DNA of 64,000 nucleotides from Lacticaseibacillus paracasei subsp. paracasei (GTDB lineage Bacteria > Bacillota > Bacilli > Lactobacillales > Lactobacillaceae): contig NZ_AP012541.1 of assembly GCF_000829035.1 (NCBI RefSeq), positions 434,001 through 498,000 of the forward strand, written 5' to 3'. The notes under the pieces were generated by a model that made no database searches, was not told the origin of the DNA, and saw only the letters and a list, made by a program, of their open reading frames with translations. Within the stretch, counting starts at the first letter, position 1, and every line of letters starts with the position of its first letter. The position numbers were made by a program, and so were the translations under genes. Shown piece by piece: positions 55,980 to 63,789 of this stretch.

Positions 55980-56783
55980 ATCAAGCATTGTCTGTGCTGC
56001 GGACATGATAACAAACGCTTGGACAGCATCATCGACACTGGAGGGATCGTAAATCTTAGGGGTGTGGGCTTTGGGATTTCGATAAAGAAATATTACGGTT
56101 CTAAGAAGGTTACGTAATCCGGAATATATGTCTCTGTCGGTTTCCGTTGCAAGCATGTTGCCCTTAATAACGAGTATTGGTTGCTTGTCCGAAAACACGG
56201 TGCTTACCAAACTATTGCCATCTTTTTGTATGCCTGAAAGTTGCTGAATTCGATTAACGACACCCTTGCTTGCTTCGAAGATGGCGTGAAAGTAGTCGCC
56301 TTGAAGAAATTGTTCGTTGCAGAATTTCATCACTAGAGGGTGAACATTGAGTTCTGTAAGTCGAGCGCTAAGAGTTTTTAAGCGTAGCTGGGCTTCAGAA
56401 AACGTAGTCGCGGTTTTTGCTGATGCGATTCTTCCACTGTCATCCAAACAATAACCATAAAAAATAAGGCATTCATTTATCTCATATCGTAGGCGGCCCC
56501 ATTCTTCTGGCTTTGAAATAAAGTCTTGAGGTCGAGCAATGTACTGGATGGCTCTAAAAAAGGGGCGACTATTGTGTGAAGCATTACACTCGTGCCTAAT
56601 TGTTTCGTCTAAACGACGCCATTTGGTAGACGCTTTGAACCATTGATTGTCAGTTTGTCTTTGAAGATCATAATCGAAAAATCCAAGCAAAGAAAACATT
56701 TTGGTGATTTTGGGCCCAGTCGTATATTCTCCCAAGATTTTAGATATATTTTCAACAGCTACGGCATCAATTGGTTTGGACAT
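55950..56783 (-). CDS. HEPN-type protein, TIGR02391/Abi-like, candidate phage-defence cargo
   Basis: 277 residues. The C-terminal half has the TIGR02391 (Ymh) pattern: YFHAIFEASKGVVNRIQQL, then DIYSGLRNLLRTVIFLYRNP and KAHTPK. The motif R235-N-P-K-A-H240 fits the RX4-6H active site of HEPN ribonucleases. It lies on the minus strand within the rightward early region, with its own start after a GAGCG-type site. Toxic RNase activity in abortive infection is inferred from the family, not shown. Confidence 0.8.
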   Translation of the reverse strand: MSKPIDAVAVENISKILGEYTTGPKITKMFSLLGFFDYDLQRQTDNQWFKASTKWRRLDETIRHECNASHNSRPFFRAIQYIARPQDFISKPEEWGRLRYEINECLIFYGYCLDDSGRIASAKTATTFSEAQLRLKTLSARLTELNVHPLVMKFCNEQFLQGDYFHAIFEASKGVVNRIQQLSGIQKDGNSLVSTVFSDKQPILVIKGNMLATETDRDIYSGLRNLLRTVIFLYRNPKAHTPKIYDPSSVDDAVQAFVIMSAAQTMLDSVVNVRDFL

Positions 56784-56861
56784 TACATTCGCTCCTTATG
56801 AACTATTATCCCACTGACGGAGGGCAGCAAACTATGAAAATTCATGAAAGAAGGAAACGCA

Positions 56862-57602
56862 TTGAATGAACCACAACCAATTGAACAAAACGGCCAGCGT
56901 GTACTGACCACCGAACAACTTGCAGAATTGTACGGAACGACTGTTGGAGTCGTTCAAATGAACTTTAAACGAAACTCGAATAAGTTCATTGAAGGAAAGC
57001 ACTTCTTCAAGCTGAAAGGGGAGCAACTTCGGGCATTCAAGAACGAACCGACAAATTGTGGGTTCGTTGGGAAAAATGCAAGTGCTCTATATCTCTGGAC
57101 TCGCCGCGGCGCCGCACGTCACTCAAAAATGCTTGGTGCAGAGCAGGCTTGGGATATGTTCGACAGTCTGGAGGAGAACTACTTTAATCCGAAAACACGG
57201 CTTCCACAGACGCCAGAAGAAAAGCTTGCTTTAACCACGGAAGTTGCTACTCGAACTGTAAAACGGATTGAAAAGCTTGATGGTCGTGTAACTGATCTGG
57301 AAGAGAAGGCTTTGCTGGCACCAGGTGAATATAACTACATCAGCAAACAAGTCAATCGAGCTGTTGCAAATTATCTGGACGTACATCACTGCAAACTCAA
57401 CGCAAAACAGCGCAGCCTCTTTTATCGAGATATTAACCACGGACTAAATGACTACATCGGAATCAAGACACGTACACAGTTACGTAAGAAAGACTTCGAT
57501 AAGGCTGATGACTTTATCCAGAATTGGACGCCATCAACAGCAACTCTCATGAAAGCACGCGAGATTTCATTATTGGAGGACCAACAACAGGAGGCTATCT
57601 AA
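56862..57602 (+). CDS. Phage antirepressor, ORF6N and ORF6C domains
   Basis: About 246 residues. N-terminal ORF6N domain (RVLTTEQLAELYGTTVGVVQ, GKHFFKLKGEQLRAFK, YLWTRRGAARHSKML), a coiled linker, and a C-terminal ORF6C domain (VNRAVANYLDVHHCKLN, DINHGLNDYIGI). AGAAGG precedes the TTG at 56862; an ATG at 56844 in the same frame has no ribosome binding site. Such proteins counter the lysogenic repressor. Confidence 0.85.
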   Translation: MNEPQPIEQNGQRVLTTEQLAELYGTTVGVVQMNFKRNSNKFIEGKHFFKLKGEQLRAFKNEPTNCGFVGKNASALYLWTRRGAARHSKMLGAEQAWDMFDSLEENYFNPKTRLPQTPEEKLALTTEVATRTVKRIEKLDGRVTDLEEKALLAPGEYNYISKQVNRAVANYLDVHHCKLNAKQRSLFYRDINHGLNDYIGIKTRTQLRKKDFDKADDFIQNWTPSTATLMKAREISLLEDQQQEAI

Positions 57603-57782
57603 ATGAATGAACGCCCAAAGGAAAAGTTAACCAATGTCGTTAAAGTACAGGACAAAGATGTTGAAGACCAAGTAACTGGAATGGTCATTGATCTTCTCAA
57701 ACAAAAAGGCTTCACATTTGCCAACTTTGAATCAGTTGTAGCACGTGTGAAGTCTCACTATCAGAACAACGCAACTATTTAG
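57603..57782 (+). CDS. Small early phage protein, 59 residues
   Basis: Starts one base after the antirepressor stop, 8 nt after AGGAGG. MNERPKEKLTNVVKVQD, then a helical part (VTGMVIDLLKQKGFTFANFES). No family recognised. Its 3' end overlaps the convergent DUF1883-like gene by 8 nt. Confidence 0.7.
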   Translation: MNERPKEKLTNVVKVQDKDVEDQVTGMVIDLLKQKGFTFANFESVVARVKSHYQNNATI

Positions 57783-58026
57783 ACCAGGTGTAACGGTATT
57801 GTTCGCCTGACCCATTTTCGGCAATCAGATACCAACGGCCAGCTCCAGAAACCCGAATTGTAACTGGGGACTCATCATAGTGACCTCCGAAATATGTAAA
57901 GTGGTCACCACGTTGGTGAGCGTTGAAGTTTGCTTGATCCACCAAGTAAACGTTCGCAGCGTGCGGAAGTTCGACTGTAACAGCTAGAGCTCCGCCCGGA
58001 TTGTCATAATAAGGGACTTGCACCAT
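57775..58026 (-). CDS. DUF1883-like beta-sandwich protein
   Basis: 83 residues, beta-rich, with ANVYLVDQANFNAHQRGDHF and VRVSGAGRWYLIAENG-type strands (here TIRVSGAGRWYLIAE). AAAGGAGGTG precedes the ATG. A lone minus-strand gene inside the rightward early region suggests independent expression in the lysogen. DUF1883 is also found joined to TIR domains in other bacteria, as I recall; its function is unknown. Confidence 0.75.
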   Translation of the reverse strand: MVQVPYYDNPGGALAVTVELPHAANVYLVDQANFNAHQRGDHFTYFGGHYDESPVTIRVSGAGRWYLIAENGSGEQYRYTWSK

Positions 58027-58091
58027 GAAGATTCACCTCCTTTCGGTTTCATTATCCGTCAGGAGGCGATCACAGGAAAGGAGAAAATGCC

Positions 58092-58448
58092 ATGCCGTTG
58101 TTGCAGGTTGTTGAAGATGATCAGATTTCAAGCAAAAAGTATTTAGCGGTTGAAGAAGAAGAACTGGCAAAGATGATTGAGGAGAACCAAGAGTTAAAAC
58201 GCAAGCTAGCAGCACGAGGCATGTGGACGCTCACCACCGCAACAAGCTATGTCGAAGGACATAACAACACGTGGGTAGTTAACAATATCTTGAACGTCCC
58301 ACGCTTCCACAAGTTCTTGCAAGATACCGTGGTTTCATATCCACCGCCTGGCAAAAAGGGGTATCTGTTTCATCCGAAACCATGGCTCGACTTCTTAGAC
58401 AAATGGTTCCCAGAGATTTCAAGGTCGCTTAGAGAGAAGGGTAAATAA
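58092..58448 (+). CDS. DUF771-family phage protein
   Basis: 118 residues: a coiled start (EEEELAKMIEENQELKRKL) and a DUF771-type C-terminal part (RFHKFLQDTVVSYPPPGKKGY, FHPKPWLDFLDKWFPEI). AAAGGAG precedes the ATG. Common in early regions of Firmicutes phages; possibly DNA-binding. Confidence 0.82.
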   Translation: MPLLQVVEDDQISSKKYLAVEEEELAKMIEENQELKRKLAARGMWTLTTATSYVEGHNNTWVVNNILNVPRFHKFLQDTVVSYPPPGKKGYLFHPKPWLDFLDKWFPEISRSLREKGK

Positions 58449-58540
58449 TGATTGGTTATTTACTAATTGCTGGTGGCTTCGGCGTGATCGTTGGCCACTG
58501 CTTAGGCCACAGCGGAAATTGGAGGAAGTGGATTGAATAG
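58448..58540 (+). CDS. 30-residue membrane peptide
   Basis: ATG overlaps the end of the DUF771 gene. MIGYLLIAGGFGVIVGHCLG is a single membrane helix followed by a basic end (NWRKWIE). The start of the next gene lies inside its last codons. Similar tiny membrane ORFs are common in phage early operons; function unknown. Confidence 0.55.
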   Translation: MIGYLLIAGGFGVIVGHCLGHSGNWRKWIE

Positions 58541-58736
58541 CCCGGAGACCAAATTGAACAAAAAATATTCTCCAATATTTGGCGATGGTATTAGTGTTTC
58601 GGCCAATGATGTTCAAATGGCAGTTGATGGTATTGTGGCGACTTTGAGTAGGCATACGAGCAATCTTGCGGAAGCAAAAGCAATTTTAGACTTGATAGAT
58701 CTTGATCAATACGCTGAATTAAAACTGATTAAATAG
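58533..58736 (+). CDS. Small early phage protein, 67 residues
   Basis: TTG start after GGAGG. Sequence MNSPETKLNKKYSPIFGDG, then helical (NLAEAKAILDLIDLDQY). Overlaps the 3' end of the convergent membrane-protein gene by 18 nt. No family recognised. Confidence 0.65.
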   Translation: MNSPETKLNKKYSPIFGDGISVSANDVQMAVDGIVATLSRHTSNLAEAKAILDLIDLDQYAELKLIK

Positions 58737-59264
58737 TCTTTCCGCGCTCGTTATGTAAATGGATTTCGCTACTTCATCTGTTTTTGTTGGTACCGGCGTG
58801 ATGTGGTCGAAGGACGTGGCCACATCAGCGTTAAGCAAAAAGTCTTTTGTTTCTTTTTTACCAAACTCATCTGAATAAGTTATGGACAAAGAAAACTTTC
58901 TGGTTTTTAACTCAATTTCTGAGTTTTTGACTGAAATAACGGCTGCATAGGTCTGGTCGGGTGCTATCAGCTGATTAGAAAATAATTCAAAAGGGTTGTT
59001 TTCAAACTTTAGTTGCCCACTGTCAATAGCCGGATCAGCCTTGACTGATAAGATTGTTGCTCCTGTTCGGCCAAAGTTCTTGATCATTAGGTAAATTATT
59101 GTAGTTTGCGAAGATCTGACAACTTTAAGAAAAGAAACGATGTACGGCTTGTTTGCATCACGTTCTGATTTAGAACTTCGTATTAAAGCAATTGTTGATA
59201 GAACAACAGCCACTATCGAAGTCAGAGCTTGTACGACGCTGGAAAAGAGTTCGTATTTATTCAT
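58719..59264 (-). CDS. Membrane-anchored protein, probable lysogenic cargo
   Basis: 181 residues from the ATG at 59264, after GAGGTG. One N-terminal membrane helix (VVQALTSIVAVVLSTIALI), then a beta-rich soluble domain with INF-type strands (TIIYLMIKNFGRTGATIL, FSLSITYSDEFGKKETKDF). It is the third minus-strand gene set against the rightward early transcript. Function not known. Confidence 0.7.
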   Translation of the reverse strand: MNKYELFSSVVQALTSIVAVVLSTIALIRSSKSERDANKPYIVSFLKVVRSSQTTIIYLMIKNFGRTGATILSVKADPAIDSGQLKFENNPFELFSNQLIAPDQTYAAVISVKNSEIELKTRKFSLSITYSDEFGKKETKDFLLNADVATSFDHITPVPTKTDEVAKSIYITSAERLFNQF

Positions 59265-59309
59265 TCTAATCACCTCTTCGTGATTATCGCACAAAAGGGA
59301 GCAAACAAT

Positions 59310-59363
59310 ATGCTCTATTCACAGCTTAATCAACGAAATAATTGGCAAAACAAAAACCGCTAA
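59310..59363 (+). CDS. Possible 17-residue ORF
   Basis: ATG preceded by AAGGGAG at 8 nt; product MLYSQLNQRNNWQNKNR. It could be a leader or a chance ORF. The region to 59444 otherwise holds no gene. Confidence 0.3.
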   Translation: MLYSQLNQRNNWQNKNR

Positions 59364-59444
59364 GCGCTAGCACACTTAACGGCCAAAAATGAGGTTTCAC
59401 ATTGATTGACCTCATTATATCACAGAAAGAAATGAGGTAAAACA

Positions 59445-59759
59445 ATGGCCAGAGAAATTGGCAAGCAACTTGACCGTCTTGAATCACTTGCATACAAAGT
59501 AAGAACTGATCAGTACCTTTTGGATTATTTGAGAGAATGGGCAGAAACCAAGTGCGATCTATTCAGGGATGATGATCCTCACATGACCGATGGTGAGAAG
59601 ATTCAAGACCGGCTGTTCCTAAAAGACAACTTTAAAAAATACATGGATATCTTGGGTCAAACATCACTCGATATGATCAAATTCGAAGCAGACTTAATGG
59701 ATGTTCGCCAAAACATTGCCGATCAATGCTTTCATGAAGGCGGTGTCGATCATGAATGA
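59445..59759 (+). CDS. Early phage protein of unknown function
   Basis: 104 residues, helical and charged (KQLDRLESLAYKVRTDQYLL, LMDVRQNIADQCFHEGG). TGAGG precedes the ATG. Its end overlaps the replication initiator gene by 8 nt, so it belongs to the replication operon. Confidence 0.75.
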   Translation: MAREIGKQLDRLESLAYKVRTDQYLLDYLREWAETKCDLFRDDDPHMTDGEKIQDRLFLKDNFKKYMDILGQTSLDMIKFEADLMDVRQNIADQCFHEGGVDHE

Positions 59760-60498
59760 GAAGCCTGGTTACTATGCAATCATCCCAGCAGGTGTGCGCT
59801 ATGACAAACAGCTGCCACAAGGAGCCAAGCTCTTGTATGGCGAGATCACGGCACTCACCAATAAGAACGGTTACTGCTGGGCATCGAATGACTATTTCGC
59901 AAAGCTCTATTCGGTTAGCATCGGCACTATCAAAAGTTGGCTAAAGTGTCTCGAAGACAATTCATATATCCGCAGAGTCATCAAATATAAAAGTGGAAGT
60001 AAGGAGGTTGAACAAAGATTTATTAGTTTAGCCCCTCGGTCAGAAAACTTACCCCCCTCGGTCAGAAAATTGACCCACCCCCGGTCAGAAAACTGTCCAG
60101 AAAATAATACAAGTATTAATAATACAACAACATTAGGGGAACCGGAGCTCATTAATTTTTGGGAGAAAAACGGTTTTGGTTTTATCAGCCCAAAGAACCG
60201 TGAAGACCTCATGTACTGGGTAGATGATTTCAAGAAGATTGGCTCAACTGACGAGCAGGCAGTTCAGGTAGTCAAACAGGCCATGAGCAACGCAATTGAC
60301 AATAACGTGCGTCGTTATAGCTATGTCAATGCCATTTTAAAAAATTGGGAATCCTTAAGGCTTACTAGTTTAGAGGCAGTGACGGCCTATGAAGCCCAAC
60401 GAACACAACGCCAAAAGTCAAAATCAACTTCACGGCAAGCATCTACAGACGTTTATCAAAACCAAGGGGATGTCCAAGATGAAGACTTACCTTGGTAG
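59752..60498 (+). CDS. DnaD-like replication initiation protein
   Basis: 248 residues from the ATG at 59752. N-terminal winged helix (AKLLYGEITALTNKNGYCW, ASNDYFAKLYSVSIGTIKSW), a Ser/Pro-rich linker, and a C-terminal DnaD/DnaB_2 domain ending in YVNAILKNWES, the known ssDNA-binding signature. It probably binds the phage origin and recruits the loader encoded next. Confidence 0.87.
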   Translation: MNEKPGYYAIIPAGVRYDKQLPQGAKLLYGEITALTNKNGYCWASNDYFAKLYSVSIGTIKSWLKCLEDNSYIRRVIKYKSGSKEVEQRFISLAPRSENLPPSVRKLTHPRSENCPENNTSINNTTTLGEPELINFWEKNGFGFISPKNREDLMYWVDDFKKIGSTDEQAVQVVKQAMSNAIDNNVRRYSYVNAILKNWESLRLTSLEAVTAYEAQRTQRQKSKSTSRQASTDVYQNQGDVQDEDLPW

Positions 60499-60512
60499 AG
60501 AAGAGGCGTGTG

Positions 60513-61337
60513 ATGAGCAATCTTGAAACTAATCAAGGACGTTTAGCAGCGATCGAAACATTTGCTGAACGTTGTCCCGATTGTGGCAGCCTCTTGTATC
60601 GCCCGAAGGGATTGAGCAAAGTAACCGGTAAAAAAATGGCCGGAGTGTGCATGAATTGTGGCTATAAACAGCCACCCACGGAGCCTAAAAACGTCACGCC
60701 AGATATGGAAAAAGAGGCCCGCAAGAACCGCACCGTTGGATACTACCTAGCTTATTCGGTATTTAGTACAGACGCGATTATTGCAAAGGATTTCAACAAC
60801 TTCCATACAGATGGCAGCCTTGGACAGCAGCAGTTGAAACTCTTCGCTGTCGGTTTGTCTAACAAAATATGCCGTAACGAGGTTGTACACGCATTGATTA
60901 TCGGTGACACAGGAGTTGGCAAGTCACATATTGCTAACGGCATATTAATTGATACTCAGGCCAAGACCGGTTATCGCAAAACATGCCTTTTTATTGACTG
61001 GAACGCTTTAATGCAGAGACTCAAGTCTGGCATGAGTGCTAATGCACAAGATGTGCGAATGAAGAACGAGAAAATTATGCATGAGATTGGCAAGGCTGAT
61101 GTGGTTGTGATCGATGATCTAGGCTCCGAGCGTGGTAGTGATTTTGAACGCCAGACGGCTGATGATGTTTTCAGAATGCGGGAAGACAAAGCAACTATCG
61201 TGACAACCAATTTGCACGGACAAGATCTGAATAAGAGGTACGGCGAGCGAACTATGTCCCGTATGGCCAAGCACGGCCAAGGAAATAGCTTTGGCGTTAA
61301 AGGAATCCTAGATCAGCGAAAAGAGGCGTTGCCTTGA
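60513..61337 (+). CDS. DnaC/DnaI-like helicase loader (AAA+ ATPase)
   Basis: 274 residues from the ATG at 60513. An N-terminal zinc ribbon (CPDCGS..CMNCGY), Walker A in IIGDTGVGKSHIANGI, Walker B in VVVIDDLGSERG, sensor TTNL and an Arg in RTMSRM. It loads the host helicase at the phage origin. The stop overlaps the next ATG. Confidence 0.92.
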   Translation: MSNLETNQGRLAAIETFAERCPDCGSLLYRPKGLSKVTGKKMAGVCMNCGYKQPPTEPKNVTPDMEKEARKNRTVGYYLAYSVFSTDAIIAKDFNNFHTDGSLGQQQLKLFAVGLSNKICRNEVVHALIIGDTGVGKSHIANGILIDTQAKTGYRKTCLFIDWNALMQRLKSGMSANAQDVRMKNEKIMHEIGKADVVVIDDLGSERGSDFERQTADDVFRMREDKATIVTTNLHGQDLNKRYGERTMSRMAKHGQGNSFGVKGILDQRKEALP

Positions 61338-61855
61338 TGAAAGAATACGTGATTATGGACACGGAGTTTAACTCAACCAGTAATCGAGCAATTCAAATAT
61401 CAGCAGTCAGAATTCGAGACGGTCTGCACATTGCAGATCAGTTCAACCGATTCATTCCATCACCAGATAAATTTGATCAGCTTCACATCATTAGGACAAG
61501 TAACATGCGATACAGCGACTATTTAGCTTTACCAAGCCTGCAGCAAACAGTGCGTGACTACGTGGCCTGGATGAGAACTACGATTGACATTGTGGGCTGG
61601 TCGATTGAAGGCGATGCGGGCCGCATCAGAGAAACATTTAAAAAGGGGTCACATGGCATCCCCAAGAACTGGAAGTTTATCGACATCGCAGACATCGTTG
61701 AAAAGCGGTATAGCTTTAATGCTACGCCTCCGCTGCAAGGACTGGCGAATGTTCTAGGCATACCAGTAAACCGTACTCACAACGCGCTAGATGACTGTTT
61801 AAGGACATTTGGAGTTATCAAGGCATTGGAGTCACGAGACGGAAAGCTATTTTGA
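61337..61855 (+). CDS. DEDDh-type 3'-5' exonuclease (DnaQ-like)
   Basis: 172 residues. Exo I motif in IMDTEF, Exo II region DIVGWSIEGDAGRI, Exo III in RTHNALDDCLRT with the histidine and aspartate. ATG overlaps the loader stop. Likely assists phage replication or nucleic-acid processing. Confidence 0.85.
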   Translation: MKEYVIMDTEFNSTSNRAIQISAVRIRDGLHIADQFNRFIPSPDKFDQLHIIRTSNMRYSDYLALPSLQQTVRDYVAWMRTTIDIVGWSIEGDAGRIRETFKKGSHGIPKNWKFIDIADIVEKRYSFNATPPLQGLANVLGIPVNRTHNALDDCLRTFGVIKALESRDGKLF

Positions 61856-61901
61856 GGAGAACAAGCTTGAATTTAGCAAAGAAAAAGTAGGAGGAAATAC
61901 T

Positions 61902-62324
61902 ATGGATAAATTAAATTTGAATCTGAACGAACTGGCTGATGGGGCCATTAAAGAAAAGTTGACAAAGGCATTGGCCCAGGTTACCAATAACATTCTTGAT
62001 CCTAATACTGATCAGAGCAAAGCACGAAAAGTTACCATTGCGCTTAACTTTAAGCCTGACGATAGCGGAGTCGTTAAGCTTACAACCGATGTCAAAACAA
62101 CGCTAGTACCAGACATCAGTGTCACCACCAATGTATTGCTTGGACGTGGCGAGGACGGATATATGGAAATGAACGAGTTAAAGTCAGGTACACGAGGGCA
62201 GGAATACTTCGACCCAGATGATAGTACGCTAAAAGACGACAAAGGTATCCCAATTAAAGACGATAAGGTAACAGACGCACCGATTGATTTCCGAAAAATC
62301 AAGAACGCCAAGGAGGCCAACTAA
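61902..62324 (+). CDS. Phage protein often annotated as replication terminator
   Basis: 140 residues from the ATG at 61902 after AGGAGG. MDKLNLNLNELADGAIKEK, then a beta-rich part (KVTIALNFKPDDSGVVKL, VTTNVLLGRGEDGYME) and an acidic end. Lactobacillus phage homologues carry the name replication terminator protein without proof I know of. Overlaps nothing; followed at once by the DUF2303-like gene. Confidence 0.75.
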   Translation: MDKLNLNLNELADGAIKEKLTKALAQVTNNILDPNTDQSKARKVTIALNFKPDDSGVVKLTTDVKTTLVPDISVTTNVLLGRGEDGYMEMNELKSGTRGQEYFDPDDSTLKDDKGIPIKDDKVTDAPIDFRKIKNAKEAN

Positions 62325-62325
62325 T

Positions 62326-63062
62326 ATGACAACAGAAGCAGATGCACTTAAATTCACAGCAGAACAGGCAGTTACTGCAAATGGTAAACGAATTATCGAA
62401 ACAAAAAATCGTCAATTTTTGATTAATGGTAACGGTGATATAAGGGAATTTAGACCAAATGATGGAGCAAACGAAGCGTTACAAGTTCACACATTGACTG
62501 CAGTTGTCGATTATATCGGGAAGGTCAGCGAACGTTCTGCCAGTCCCTTAATTGTGCAAGTAGTCGATGAGAACAGCGTATTCGTATTAGGAGAGCTCGA
62601 TGATTTTGGCAACCGGGAAGTCTTGATCAAGGCCAAGGCAATGCATCCCTGCTACCCATACGGTCAATGGCTGGATTCGGAATCATTCATCATCGCACTG
62701 CAGGCACAGTTCATGACCACTGAGGATGGCAAAGTGTTGCTTAAATTTGTTGGTAATCTTAAAGACGAATCTGCACAGACGATGGTTGATGACGGTGTAA
62801 GCCAAGTTGCAACCGCACGCAGTGGTGTGGCATCCGTTGGCAAGGTGGTGTCCCGAATCCAATCTCACTACGGCCATATCGTACATTTCTGGAAGTTGAG
62901 CAACAGGAAAGTGATTTTGTCTTTCGGATGCATGAAGGTCCAAAATTGGCGCTCTTTAGTGCTGACGGTGATGCGTGGCGGAACACAGCAATTGATCTTG
63001 TTGCCGAATACCTTAGTGAGAAGCTTGTAAAATTTAGCAAGCACGTGACAGTACTTGCGTAA
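62326..63062 (+). pseudogene. DUF2303-like phage protein with a frameshift
   Basis: The start (MTTEADALKFTAEQ) and YPYGQWLDSESFIIALQAQF fit the DUF2303 family. Near 62848-62851 the frame changes by one base. Frame 1 continues with low-complexity nonsense to 63030, whereas the shifted frame gives VPNPISLRPYRTFLEVEQQE, then SDFVFRMHEGPKLALFSADGDAW and ends at 63062. That is the expected C-terminus of the family. A one-base deletion in a GGTGGTG tract would explain it. RBS AGGAGG precedes the ATG. It may be a real mutation or a sequencing error. Confidence 0.85.
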
Positions 63063-63073
63063 GGAGACATAAC

Positions 63074-63361
63074 ATGGCTAATAAAGTGGAAAGGGAGTCG
63101 AATTCGACCCCCTTAACCAAGAAACAGAAAAGCTGTCAGTATTGCCAAGAGCCGCATAAACCTATTGAAGCAGAAGATGGTAGTTTTCTGCGAATAGGTA
63201 TGTCTGGTGGGAACTGTTGGGACGGAGTTCATCCTGAAAAAATAAATGATGCGGCAATACACACCTGCACCGCAGTCGGATTTGATAATGCTGAGGTTGA
63301 TGAACCGATTGCAATCAATTATTGTCCGATGTGCGGACGTAGGCTGGAAGCAAAGCAATGA
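63074..63361 (+). CDS. Small phage protein with two CxxC motifs
   Basis: 95 residues with CQYC near residue 21 and CPMC near residue 87, which could form one zinc site across the chain. AAGGAG precedes the ATG. Overlaps the next tiny ORF by an ATGA. Function not known. Confidence 0.75.
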   Translation: MANKVERESNSTPLTKKQKSCQYCQEPHKPIEAEDGSFLRIGMSGGNCWDGVHPEKINDAAIHTCTAVGFDNAEVDEPIAINYCPMCGRRLEAKQ

Positions 63362-63429
63362 TTGCCGTCATCTTGCTCATCGCAGTTGCTTCAATATGGG
63401 CGTGGGCTAACTGGGAAAGAGGAAAATGA
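63358..63429 (+). CDS. 23-residue membrane peptide
   Basis: Coupled to the gene before by an ATGA overlap. MIAVILLIAVASIWAWANWE is one membrane helix followed by RGK. AGAGG for the next gene lies at its end. Similar to the tiny membrane ORF at 58448 in type. Confidence 0.55.
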   Translation: MIAVILLIAVASIWAWANWERGK

Positions 63430-63430
63430 A

Positions 63431-63763
63431 ATGAATTCGTTATTAATAAAGCTACTTATTTGCGCGGTTATTACTGTAGTCATATGTGCATACTTCTTTT
63501 GGCTGCTTTTTGATCATTTTGTTAGCAATAGGCGCAGCAAGACGGTTCAAATTGGCAGCACGGTCTTCATCGTCAGAATTGGCAAAAAGCAATATGTATC
63601 TTACTTCAGCAAATGTAGCAAGGAATTTAATACATCAATCGAAATTGATTCATCTAAACTATTTGTGCTAAGGCATGACGCTGAAGCTGCTGCAGAAGTT
63701 TCTGGCGGGATTGTATTAACCTTGCCAATCAACATTGACGATCCAAACGAACTTAAATATTAG
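63431..63763 (+). CDS. Membrane-anchored phage protein
   Basis: 110 residues from the ATG at 63431: an N-terminal helix (LLICAVITVVICAYFFWLLF) and a small beta-rich soluble domain (VQIGSTVFIVRIGKKQYVSY). AGAGG lies 9 nt before. No family recognised. Confidence 0.7.
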   Translation: MNSLLIKLLICAVITVVICAYFFWLLFDHFVSNRRSKTVQIGSTVFIVRIGKKQYVSYFSKCSKEFNTSIEIDSSKLFVLRHDAEAAAEVSGGIVLTLPINIDDPNELKY

Positions 63764-63789
63764 CAGGAATAATCCTGATTCAATGTAAA

